From Patescibacteria group bacterium (lineage in GTDB: Bacteria > Patescibacteriota > Minisyncoccia > Phycocordibacterales > XYD1-FULL-46-19): DNA of 6,789 bases. Under the pieces are notes generated by a model. That model saw only the letters and a program-made list of their open reading frames with translations. It ran no database searches and was not told the DNA's origin. The stretch spans positions 1 through 6,789 of the forward strand of contig JAUPVZ010000049.1 in assembly GCA_030916795.1 (NCBI GenBank). The letters run 5' to 3'. Both the position numbers and the translations under genes were made by a program. Numbering within the stretch: the first letter of the stretch is position 1; each line of letters opens with the position of its first letter. Positions 1 to 5,365 of this stretch are shown here, in pieces.

Positions 1-380
1 ATTTGGCAATCTTTTCTGCCCCAGCTGGTGGCCAGGCGGATGAATCAAAATTGGCCGAGTTTATGTCCGCTATAAACGATGACTTAAACACCGCCAAAGG
101 ATTGGCTGTACTGCATGACACCTTAAACTCCGACCTACCGAGCGATATAAAACGAGCGACCGTAGAACAATTTGATACTATCCTGGGTATTTTGGCCGAA
201 CAATCTATCACCCCCACTCAAGATATACCCGAGGATATTCTGTCTCTAGCCCAAGACCGCGAGGTTGCCCGCGAACGAGCCGACTGGGCACAAGCAGACC
301 TAATCCGCTCTGAGATAGAGAAACGTGGCTATACAGTAAATGACACCCCAGAGGGCCCGGAAGTAGCACCACTCGTCTAA
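1..380 (+). CDS. cysS: Cysteinyl-tRNA synthetase, C-terminal part (5' end outside window)
   Basis: This is the last ~126 codons of cysteinyl-tRNA synthetase, the cytosolic class I enzyme that charges tRNA-Cys with cysteine using ATP. The reading frame is open at the window's left edge, so the catalytic Rossmann fold with its HIGH and KMSKS motifs lies outside. What is visible is the helical anticodon-side region. The family signature FMSAINDDLNTAKGL (visible residues 20-34) matches the conserved 'DDLNTP' segment. Near the end, ERADWAQADLIRSEIEKRG followed by DTPEG matches the terminal block of CysRS, where an Arg/Asp-rich helix is followed by 'DTPxG'. The protein ends a few residues after that block, so the C terminus appears complete. 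A rho-independent terminator follows at once, which separates it from dnaB. Identification is secure from the C-terminal motifs. The TTG at position 3 is not the true start. Confidence 0.92.
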   Translation, partial: LAIFSAPAGGQADESKLAEFMSAINDDLNTAKGLAVLHDTLNSDLPSDIKRATVEQFDTILGILAEQSITPTQDIPEDILSLAQDREVARERADWAQADLIRSEIEKRGYTVNDTPEGPEVAPLV

Positions 381-411
381 TCACAGTTTATCCCCCTTTA
401 ACCCCCTAAAT

Positions 412-432
412 GCCCCTTTTGGGGGCTTTTTT
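412..432 (+). terminator. Rho-independent terminator of cysS
   Basis: A GCCCC/GGGGC stem (412-416 with 422-426) with a 5-base loop is followed by six T (427-432). It lies 32 bases after the cysS stop codon. Its T-run directly abuts the promoter region of dnaB, so the -35 zone of dnaB overlaps the terminator tail. Confidence 0.8.
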
Positions 433-449
433 GGCATCGGTGGGCAAGG

Positions 450-455
450 TACAAT
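450..455 (+). promoter_or_regulatory. dnaB -10 box (leaderless promoter)
   Basis: TACAAT at 450-455 ends 7 bases before the dnaB ATG at 463, so transcription should begin at or within a base or two of the start codon. No Shine-Dalgarno sequence lies between the box and the ATG. No good -35 element stands at 16-18 bases: that zone is the T-run of the cysS terminator. A TTGGCA at 431-436 is only 13 bases away, which is too close for a standard promoter. Confidence 0.55.
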
Positions 456-462
456 AGTAACT

Positions 463-1830
463 ATGCCGACCGAAACCTCCAACCAAACTTTTGTAAAATC
501 GCCACTAAAAATACCCCCACAGGACACCGGCGCTGAACAAGCTCTGTTGGGCTCGATTATGCTAAAGCCTGATGCTATTCATGAAATTTTAGATATCATT
601 GCCGCGGATGTTTTTTACGCCAACAAGCATCGTATTATTTTCAAGGCGATGATTGAGCTCCACGAGAAAAATGAACCTCTTGATATTGTAGCGGTCACAT
701 CACTACTCAAAACCAAAAAACAAATTGACAGTATTGGTGGGGCCAGCTATTTGGCCGAGATTATTGGCCAAGTCCCATCGGCTTCTAATATTGCCTACTA
801 TGCCGAGATTATTGCCAAGAAGGCCGCCTTACGCCGACTTATCGACTCGGCCGATCGTATATTAGAGCTTGGCTATAGTGAATCCGAATCAATCGATACT
901 GTTTTTGATAAAGCCGAACGTCTGATCTTTGATCTGGGCTCATTTGGTAAAAAAACCTACACCGCTCTCAAGGACACCTTGGCGGATGCTTGGGATCGTT
1001 TTGATAAATTACATAAATCGGGTGACACTCACCGTGGGGTGCCGTCGGGCTTTCGTGATTTAGACAATTTGCTATCCGGTTTTCAAAAATCTGATTTAAT
1101 TATTTTGGCCGCTCGACCTTCGGTGGGTAAAACTTCGCTCGCCTTGGACTTTGTGCGCCACGCTGCCTGTCGCGAAAATATTCCGGTGGCCATTTTTTCA
1201 CTAGAAATGAGCACCCAACAACTAGTGGACAGGATTTTGTCGGCCGAAGCTCGGGTTGACTCGTGGAAACTGCGCACCGGTAAAGTTTCCGCTCAAGAAG
1301 ATTTTGAGCATCTGCGTGATGCTCTCGACCAGCTGTCCAAAGCCCCGATTTTTATTGATGACGAGCCCTCAAACAATATTATGAAAATGAAAACCGTGGC
1401 CAGACGCCTAAAGGCCGAGCATGGCTTAGGTCTAATCGTTGTGGACTACCTCCAGCTCATGGTCCCCCGCCGTGAGTCAGACTCCATGGTGCAAATGGTT
1501 ACCGAAATTTCCCGCTCGCTCAAGGGTCTGGCTCGTGAGCTAGAGGTGCCGGTTATTGCTCTGTCCCAGCTTTCTCGAGCTATTGAACAACGTGGAGGCA
1601 AGCCACGCTTGTCTGACCTGCGAGACTCTGGTTCCATCGAGCAGGACGCCGATGTGGTAATGTTTATCCATCGTGAAGACCGTTATGATGATTCTTCAGA
1701 AAGAAAAAATATCGCAGAAATTTTGGTCGAAAAACACCGTAATGGGCCTGTGGGCAAAGTCGACCTCTATTTCGACGAACATCGTACGTCCTTCAACACG
1801 ATTGAAAAAGGTGACTTTGGTTCTTTCTAA
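463..1830 (+). CDS. dnaB: Replicative DNA helicase DnaB
   Basis: This is the hexameric ATP-driven 5'-3' helicase that unwinds DNA at the replication fork and interacts with DnaG primase. At 455 residues it has the usual family length and no intein. The N-terminal primase-binding domain covers about residues 18-120, starting at PPQDTGAEQALLGSIML. A linker to about residue 190 leads into the RecA-like ATPase domain. Walker A is ARPSVGKT (217-224, K223, T224). The catalytic glutamate lies in SLEM (E248). Walker B is LIVVDY (324-329, D328), followed by QLM. Then come the SQLSRAIEQR segment (368-377) and the DLRDSGSIEQDAD block (385-397). The KHRNGP segment (424-429) carries the arginine finger R426. 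The ATG at 463 is chosen because a -10 box sits just upstream and the first ~15 residues are the usual variable tail. recR follows after 11 bases, probably on the same transcript. Confidence 0.97.
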   Translation: MPTETSNQTFVKSPLKIPPQDTGAEQALLGSIMLKPDAIHEILDIIAADVFYANKHRIIFKAMIELHEKNEPLDIVAVTSLLKTKKQIDSIGGASYLAEIIGQVPSASNIAYYAEIIAKKAALRRLIDSADRILELGYSESESIDTVFDKAERLIFDLGSFGKKTYTALKDTLADAWDRFDKLHKSGDTHRGVPSGFRDLDNLLSGFQKSDLIILAARPSVGKTSLALDFVRHAACRENIPVAIFSLEMSTQQLVDRILSAEARVDSWKLRTGKVSAQEDFEHLRDALDQLSKAPIFIDDEPSNNIMKMKTVARRLKAEHGLGLIVVDYLQLMVPRRESDSMVQMVTEISRSLKGLARELEVPVIALSQLSRAIEQRGGKPRLSDLRDSGSIEQDADVVMFIHREDRYDDSSERKNIAEILVEKHRNGPVGKVDLYFDEHRTSFNTIEKGDFGSF

Positions 1831-1841
1831 TCTAGTCTTCT

Positions 1842-2468
1842 ATGGGTGGCAATTCTTTTGACCAATTAGTAGAAATATTTATGAAATTCCCCGGCATTGG
1901 CCCCCGCCAAGCCCGGCGTTTTGTGTACTTTCTACTTTCTCTCGACCAAGGCAATCTATTGCGACTAACAAATGCGATAAACTCTTTGCGAGAAGAGTCG
2001 TCTCGTTGTGAGCGGTGTGGCTACCACTTTTTAAAGAAAGGGGGCAAAACAACTATCTGCCAAATATGTGCCGACCTCAATCGTAACCACAGCCAACTAA
2101 TGATTGTTGAAAAAGATTTGGATGTTGATAGCTTCAAAAAAACCGACTCCTACAATGGGTTATTTTATATCCTAGGTGGCTTGGTCCCCATCCTCGACAA
2201 AGAACCCGCCAAGAAAATTCGCCTCACCCCCCTCCAGAAAATTATTAAGGACGAATCTGCCTCGGGCAAATTGCAAGAAATTATTCTAGCTCTGTCCGCC
2301 AACCCCGAGGGCGACTACTCGGCTCAATATCTTAAAGAAATGATTACCCCCTTGATTGTTTCTGGCAATACCAAGATATCCATTTTGGGACGAGGCCTAT
2401 CGACTGGTACCGAGGTGGAATATTCTGACCCCGAGACCTTGCGTAGCGCCTTGGAAAATCGCCACTAA
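1842..2468 (+). CDS. recR: Recombination mediator protein RecR
   Basis: RecR acts in the RecFOR pathway, helping to load RecA onto SSB-coated single-stranded DNA at gaps. The protein has 208 residues, slightly longer than the usual ~200. It contains a helix-hairpin-helix (KFPGIGPRQARRF, 15-27), a four-cysteine zinc motif (C56, C59, C73, C76), and a Toprim domain from LMIVEKDLDVDSF (86-98) through FYILGGLVPILD. The C-terminal segment is typical (SANPEGDYSAQYL, then ILGRGLSTGTEVEYSDPETLRSALE). The first Cys pair is separated from the second by 13 residues, against 8 in the E. coli protein, so the zinc knuckle loop is longer. The GIGP stretch after the Toprim 'PLD' is replaced by KEPAKK. It begins 11 bases after dnaB with no Shine-Dalgarno site, so translation probably relies on coupling to dnaB. 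The first ATG is kept because the FDQLVEIF helix before the HhH is a normal RecR N terminus. Confidence 0.95.
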   Translation: MGGNSFDQLVEIFMKFPGIGPRQARRFVYFLLSLDQGNLLRLTNAINSLREESSRCERCGYHFLKKGGKTTICQICADLNRNHSQLMIVEKDLDVDSFKKTDSYNGLFYILGGLVPILDKEPAKKIRLTPLQKIIKDESASGKLQEIILALSANPEGDYSAQYLKEMITPLIVSGNTKISILGRGLSTGTEVEYSDPETLRSALENRH

Positions 2469-2471
2469 AAC

Positions 2472-2510
2472 AAAACCCCCGTCTGCCTTCGGCAGACGGG
2501 GGTTTTTGTT
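2472..2510. terminator. Bidirectional terminator between recR and rplU
   Basis: This is a perfect 16-bp stem (2472-2487 with 2491-2506) with a 3-base TTC loop. Its core is CCCCCGTCTGCC, flanked by an A-run on the left and a T-run on the right. It therefore has a U-tract on both strands. It sits 4 bases past the recR stop and just past the rplU stop, and serves both convergent genes. Confidence 0.93.
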
Positions 2511-2513
2511 TAT

Positions 2514-2831
2514 TTACGCATTTATTTTTAATATCTTCACTTTAGAGTAAGGTTGGCGGTGGCCTTTTAGTTTGCGGTAGTTGATCTTGTTTTTGTAGCG
2601 CAAGACCAGCTTTTTGATACCCAAACCACCTTCGACAAAATCTGCCTCAACCGCGACCCCTTTAACAAACGGGGTCCCGATATCGGCTTTGCCGTCTTTT
2701 TCTACCAAGAGAACCTCCTCAAACTTGATCTTGTCCCCCACCTTTAGGTCAGGTAGTTTTTCCACAGTCAAAATATCGCCCTCGGCGACCTTGTACTGCT
2801 TTCCACCTGTCTTTATTACAGCAAAATTCAT
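2514..2831 (-). CDS. rplU: 50S ribosomal protein L21 (bL21)
   Basis: Large-subunit ribosomal protein bL21 binds 23S rRNA. The 105-residue length is normal for the family. It starts with the typical NFAVIKTGGKQYKV block, continues with the beta-rich middle (EVLLVEKDG, GTPFVKGVAVEA), and ends with the signature NYRKLKGHRQPYSKVKI rRNA-binding segment. I place the start at the ATG at 2829-2831, not at the in-frame ATG at 2867. The upstream candidate would lie in the promoter's -35 element and would add 12 residues with no family counterpart. The gene stands alone: rpmA (bL27), which usually follows rplU, is absent, and the next gene is the convergent recR. It appears to be a single-gene transcript ending in the shared hairpin. 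Confidence 0.96.
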   Translation of the reverse strand: MNFAVIKTGGKQYKVAEGDILTVEKLPDLKVGDKIKFEEVLLVEKDGKADIGTPFVKGVAVEADFVEGGLGIKKLVLRYKNKINYRKLKGHRQPYSKVKILKINA

Positions 2832-2839
2832 ACCCGAGT

Positions 2840-2867
2840 ATTGTACTAAAATATATAAAAAATGCAA
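2840..2867 (-). promoter_or_regulatory. rplU promoter (leaderless)
   Basis: On the minus strand, TTGCAT (2867-2862) and TACAAT (2845-2840) are separated by 16 bases. The -10 box ends 8 bases before the rplU ATG at 2831, so the transcript should start at or next to the ATG. No Shine-Dalgarno sequence is present. The promoter lies immediately after the terminator of the upstream gene. Confidence 0.7.
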
Positions 2868-2868
2868 C

Positions 2869-2907
2869 CCAAAAAGAAATCCCCGGGCGCGCCTTGCGCG
2901 CCCGGGG
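2869..2907 (-). terminator. Terminator of the guanylate-kinase-like gene
   Basis: A perfect 12-bp GC-only stem (2881-2892 with 2896-2907, loop 2893-2895) is followed on the minus strand by ATTTCTTTTT. It lies 23 bases past the kinase-like gene's stop codon and ends just before the rplU -35 element. The stem is very stable. The U-tract is interrupted by one C. Confidence 0.85.
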
Positions 2908-2930
2908 ACAAACTACACAGAATTCTCACT

Positions 2931-3692
2931 CTAGTCCTGGTGGCGCTTCATCTTGGAGATGACATGCGCCAACTCTTGGAGAACCGGCCACAGGTTGCCC
3001 TCGTCCCGATTCTCAATCCGCCAAAACCTGACAGTGGCCCGATCCACCATCTTGTCCCAGCGCAGGTTTTCCTCCTCGCGGAATTGGATTTTTTCTTCGG
3101 CCAATCCCCCGCGTAGGGCCATCCAATCCTTTCGGTGCGGCGAATCGATGTACAAGGGCAAAATGTCCCCTTGGTCGATCCACGTAACCTCGATTTTCTC
3201 AAGGATGGTGTCGGGGGTGGCAGTCATCACACCTACGACCGGTTTGGTCAGAGCTGCTTTAATGTCCCTGGTCAAGGTCCCATAGCGATGCCCCCCAACC
3301 GGAACCATCCAGGCAAATTTGCCCGCCTTTTCCAGGGCGTCAAAGCTTTCATTGGAGTGATAAATGTACTCCCCACTGAAATCCCCGTCGCGCTTGGGCC
3401 GGGTGGTATGGCTAGGAATGAGCCGGAACTCTGGCGCCAGGCCATAATTACCCGAGAGGAGGTCATCCTCGAGGTACCGACTGGCCGCACGTAGAGTATC
3501 TTCATCCATTACTGCCCCGTCGTACTTACGAAGGAGTACGCGAACAACCGTACTCTTCCCTGACCCCATCGTACCACTGGGGATCAGGATGTGACCCTTG
3601 CGAGACCACTGCTTCTCTGTGCGCCAGCGAAAACGGGCGGGTTGGACCACCTCTTCCACCTGGATTATCTCCTTGACTGTCGTGGTCGGCAT
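2931..3692 (-). CDS. Guanylate-kinase-like P-loop protein
   Basis: This 253-residue protein has the fold signatures of guanylate kinase, which makes GDP from GMP and ATP. A P-loop GTMGSGKST (40-48, K46) follows an N-terminal extension of about 35 residues rich in basic and aromatic residues. The nucleotide-binding stretch SHTTRPKR (94-101) matches the family 'S-TTR--R' motif. SGEYIY (106-111), FDALEKAGKF (117-126) and HRYGT (135-139) follow in the expected order. A lid-like ALRGGLAEEKIQFR segment lies near 192-205. Two residues expected to hold GMP seem changed: the Glu of the family's 'F-EW' segment aligns with W128, and the Asp of 'LDIDxQG' aligns with PVVGVMTATPD, which has no acid at that point. 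The substrate may therefore not be GMP, and I give no gene symbol. A strong Shine-Dalgarno site fixes the ATG. It is flanked by terminators on both sides, so it is probably monocistronic. Confidence 0.8.
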   Translation of the reverse strand: MPTTTVKEIIQVEEVVQPARFRWRTEKQWSRKGHILIPSGTMGSGKSTVVRVLLRKYDGAVMDEDTLRAASRYLEDDLLSGNYGLAPEFRLIPSHTTRPKRDGDFSGEYIYHSNESFDALEKAGKFAWMVPVGGHRYGTLTRDIKAALTKPVVGVMTATPDTILEKIEVTWIDQGDILPLYIDSPHRKDWMALRGGLAEEKIQFREEENLRWDKMVDRATVRFWRIENRDEGNLWPVLQELAHVISKMKRHQD

Positions 3693-3698
3693 ATTGTT

Positions 3699-3704
3699 CT
3701 CCTT
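3699..3704 (-). promoter_or_regulatory. Shine-Dalgarno site of the kinase-like gene
   Basis: AAGGAG (3704-3699 on the minus strand) lies 6 bases before the ATG at 3692. It is the only clear Shine-Dalgarno sequence with normal spacing among the genes whose starts are visible, and it fixes this start. It also implies that this mRNA has a 5' leader, unlike the neighbours. Confidence 0.75.
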
Positions 3705-3722
3705 CTTTTTGCCGCTCTAAAC

Positions 3723-3755
3723 AAAAAAAAGACCACCGAGCAACTGGCTCGTGTC
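3723..3755 (-). terminator. Terminator after rmuC / leader hairpin before the kinase-like gene
   Basis: On the minus strand a stem with core CGAGC/GCTCG (3751-3747 with 3741-3737) is extended by A-T, C-G and G-C pairs with single-base bulges out to 3755/3731. Eight T follow (3730-3723). It lies about 60 bases after the rmuC stop and 30 bases before the kinase-like ATG. The simplest reading is the rmuC terminator. Because no promoter is recognisable between it and the ATG, it could also act as an attenuator for the downstream gene. Confidence 0.65.
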
Positions 3756-3816
3756 TGTTGATAACCTTACCACACATAGCTACTTTAAGCTAGGGCAAAA
3801 TCGCTCAGCTGGGGAT

Positions 3817-4893
3817 TTAGTCCTCCACTTGTGGTTTGTCTAAGCTTAGCGTCTCCACCCCCGCCGACTCGCCGGCAATGCGGAAAACATCTTTGTCGAT
3901 TTTTTTAAACTCTTTGTAGGCACTGTTGTAGTGGCTGACTGTTGTCCCCAAAGAGCCCCCCATTTTCTGCATAAAGCTGTCGTAAACCCCAATATGCTTG
4001 CCTAGCTCCTCTACCCTCTTTCGTATCTCTTTGGCCCCTTCTTCGATTTGGAGGGCCTTTAGCCCCTGCAAAACGGTCTGTAAATAGGCAAGGAAAGAAG
4101 TCGGCGAAACAATAATCACGTGATATTTGTTGGCTGCCCGCTGAATAAGGTTATCCGTATCGTCGGTAATCGCCCCAATCTTGTTGACCAGTAGGTCGTA
4201 GTAAATCGCCTCGTGTGGGATAAACATAAAGGCAAAATCGAGGGTCCCCTCGCTCGGGCGAATATATTTGGCGGTTTCCTGAATCCGGTTTTTTAGGTCA
4301 TTTACAAAAAGTTTTTCTAGTCGCTCGCGCTCGGCTTCGTTTTTCTCTTCCGCCACGCGGTTGTAGTTTTCGAGCGAAAATTTAGAGTCAACCGGGATAA
4401 TTTTGTCTTTGACAAACACCGCCGCGTCTACTATTTCCCCATCGGCAAATTTGTACTGCATTTGAAAACCCGTTGGCGGTAAAATATTTTTCAGTAAAGT
4501 TTCCAGATAATATTCGCCCAATATCCCCCGCTGTTTGGGGTTTTTTAAAATATCTTGTAGGTCTTTTAGCTGGTCGGTAAAGTTCATTACCTGGCGGTTG
4601 GTCTCGTCGAGCTTGGTCAGACGCTCGGTGACATCGGTGACAATTTTCATTGAGTCGGTAAACTGGCTGCGAATCGAGTCCTGCATAAACCGCGATGACT
4701 CCTTTAGCTCGGTGCGCACGTGGCCCATACGGTCGTCTAGCATCCGCGCCAACTCGTTCATTTGGTTTTGAATAAGGACTAGCGACTCGCCACTTGCCCC
4801 GTCGGACTTTTTATTACGCCCTAGAAAAACAAAAACCAGTACCCCTACTACCCCGCCAAAAACAAGGCCTAATAAGATATAAGTTATTTCCAT
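3817..4893 (-). CDS. rmuC: RmuC family protein
   Basis: RmuC is a membrane-anchored protein with a restriction-endonuclease-like core. In E. coli it was linked to limiting recombination between inverted repeats; its exact biochemical activity is not well settled. The 358-residue protein has one N-terminal transmembrane helix (about 5-24, then RNKK, suggesting a cytoplasmic bulk). A helical, probably coiled-coil region follows (about 35-115), then the RmuC domain. Recognisable blocks are KNPKQRGILGEYYLETLL (118-135), VDAAVFVKDKIIPVDSKFSLENY (155-177, including the predicted catalytic-type PVDSKF), FAFMFIPHEAIY, and VIIVSPTSFLAYLQTV. The ATG at 4893 has a TATAAT box 6 bases upstream and the hydrophobic helix starts right after it. 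The upstream neighbour on the same strand ends 18 bases before, and the rmuC promoter overlaps that stop codon. Length is somewhat shorter than the E. coli protein. Confidence 0.93.
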   Translation of the reverse strand: MEITYILLGLVFGGVVGVLVFVFLGRNKKSDGASGESLVLIQNQMNELARMLDDRMGHVRTELKESSRFMQDSIRSQFTDSMKIVTDVTERLTKLDETNRQVMNFTDQLKDLQDILKNPKQRGILGEYYLETLLKNILPPTGFQMQYKFADGEIVDAAVFVKDKIIPVDSKFSLENYNRVAEEKNEAERERLEKLFVNDLKNRIQETAKYIRPSEGTLDFAFMFIPHEAIYYDLLVNKIGAITDDTDNLIQRAANKYHVIIVSPTSFLAYLQTVLQGLKALQIEEGAKEIRKRVEELGKHIGVYDSFMQKMGGSLGTTVSHYNSAYKEFKKIDKDVFRIAGESAGVETLSLDKPQVED

Positions 4894-4899
4894 GGGTCT

Positions 4900-4905
4900 A
4901 TTATA
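4900..4905 (-). promoter_or_regulatory. rmuC -10 box (leaderless promoter)
   Basis: A perfect TATAAT on the minus strand (4905-4900) ends 6 bases before the rmuC ATG (4893). The stop codon of the upstream 83-residue gene is at 4914-4912, so the promoter overlaps that gene's end. No convincing -35 element is seen, and no Shine-Dalgarno site is present. Confidence 0.6.
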
Positions 4906-4911
4906 GCAAAT

Positions 4912-5163
4912 TTATTGACCCGATTGGTCACTGTCTATCTCCACCTCCTCGGCATCACTACTGGTGGCTAGGTCTAAAATATCGGCGTGGTGGTCTTTCT
5001 CCCTTTTTTCTACACCATTTGACCCATTTTTATATTTAGTCGGCAAAAGCTTTTTTGCTAGATCAAAATCCTGCTCTTCGGCCTCTTTGACTAGCCTTTT
5101 CCCCTCTTCGTCAGAAATGGGAGTTAGCTTCATCGCTGGGTTTTCGATACCAAATTTCTTCAT
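4912..5163 (-). CDS. Small hypothetical protein, 83 residues
   Basis: I do not recognise this protein. It is hydrophilic, with no transmembrane segment, signal peptide or cysteine. Residues 1-45 look like a short ordered, helical region rich in Lys and Glu (SDEEGKRLVKEAEEQDFDLAKKLL at about 17-40). The tail from about residue 65 is acidic and low-complexity (SSDAEEVEIDSDQSG), probably disordered. Support for it being real is a perfect TATAAT 9 bases before the ATG, a codon composition like that of the neighbouring core genes, and the 18-base spacing to rmuC on the same strand. AAGGGG lies only 3 bases before the ATG, too close for a normal ribosome site. It may be a lineage-specific protein. 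Part of its promoter may lie inside the AT-rich DNA to the right. Confidence 0.65.
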   Translation of the reverse strand: MKKFGIENPAMKLTPISDEEGKRLVKEAEEQDFDLAKKLLPTKYKNGSNGVEKREKDHHADILDLATSSDAEEVEIDSDQSGQ

Positions 5164-5172
5164 ATACCCCTT

Positions 5173-5178
5173 ATTATA
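5173..5178 (-). promoter_or_regulatory. -10 box of the 83-residue gene
   Basis: A perfect TATAAT on the minus strand (5178-5173) ends 9 bases before the ATG at 5163. A weak TTCCCT stands 16 bases upstream as a possible -35 element. It would already lie in the AT-rich segment. Confidence 0.5.
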
Positions 5179-5183
5179 CGCCT

Positions 5184-5321
5184 GGAAAAATTAAAGGGAA
5201 TTATTATATTCCTGAGCAAGTTTTTGAAGGTGGGCCCAAGACCTGGATTTCAGAACTTACTAAACATAAAAGTTATATTAATATAGCTTTAAGAGACGCG
5301 GAAACCGTACTATCTTATTAA
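5184..5321 (+). pseudogene. 3' remnant of an unidentified gene
   Basis: A plus-strand frame without any ATG is open from about 5091 and ends with TAA at 5319-5321. From about 5184 its translation looks like the end of a real globular protein: GKIKGNYYIPEQVFEGGP, then KTWISELTKHKSY and INIALRDAETVLSY before the stop (45 residues). Amino-acid mix and codon choice (AT-ending) fit a genuine coding sequence, and the opposite strand is full of stops. Upstream of 5184 the same frame runs through the promoter and the antisense of the 83-residue gene, so the 5' part of the gene appears to be missing. I cannot name the family. It converges on the DUF4238 operon and shares its AT-rich composition, so both probably came from the same acquired segment. 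Confidence 0.4.
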
Positions 5322-5365
5322 ACATTCACAATGTGTATATGTTCATTCCGTGTCATTTCTTTCAT
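5318..5365 (-). CDS. Possible 15-codon ORF overlapping the DUF4238 stop
   Basis: The DUF4238 stop TGA is part of ATGA (5365-5362), which opens a 15-residue frame (MKEMTRNEHIHIVNV) ending in TAA at 5320-5318. The same 4-base overlap joins the two genes upstream, so this may be the truncated start of a third operon gene cut off where the convergent remnant ends. It may equally be chance, because it is too short to judge. Confidence 0.15.
   Translation of the reverse strand: MKEMTRNEHIHIVNV

Noticed and set aside
431..455. TTGGCA/TACAAT as a standard -35/-10 pair for dnaB
   Set aside because: The spacing is 13 bases, too short for a standard promoter, so only the -10 box is annotated.
2832..2867. 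Longer rplU start at the in-frame ATG at 2867
   Set aside because: The extra 12 residues (HFLYILVQYSG) have no counterpart in bL21, and this ATG overlaps the -35 element of the promoter that fits the downstream ATG.
2614..3116. Plus-strand ORFs opposite rplU and the kinase gene
   Set aside because: They are antisense to confidently identified genes, cross the GC hairpin terminator, and have low-information Pro/Ser/Arg-rich translations.
3526..3777. 83-codon minus-strand ORF overlapping the kinase gene start
   Set aside because: It runs through the terminator hairpin and then out of frame into the kinase gene. Its translation (many His, Asp, Gly, no motif) looks like a shadow.
4794..5194. 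Plus-strand ORFs opposite rmuC and the 83-residue gene
   Set aside because: They have no homology signals or ribosome sites. The minus-strand genes have promoters and recognisable or coherent sequence.
5322..5361. Inverted repeats (ACATT/AATGT and AACAT/ATGTT) as terminator of the DUF4238 operon
   Set aside because: The stems are about 5 bp with no T-run on the minus strand, so not enough to call a terminator.
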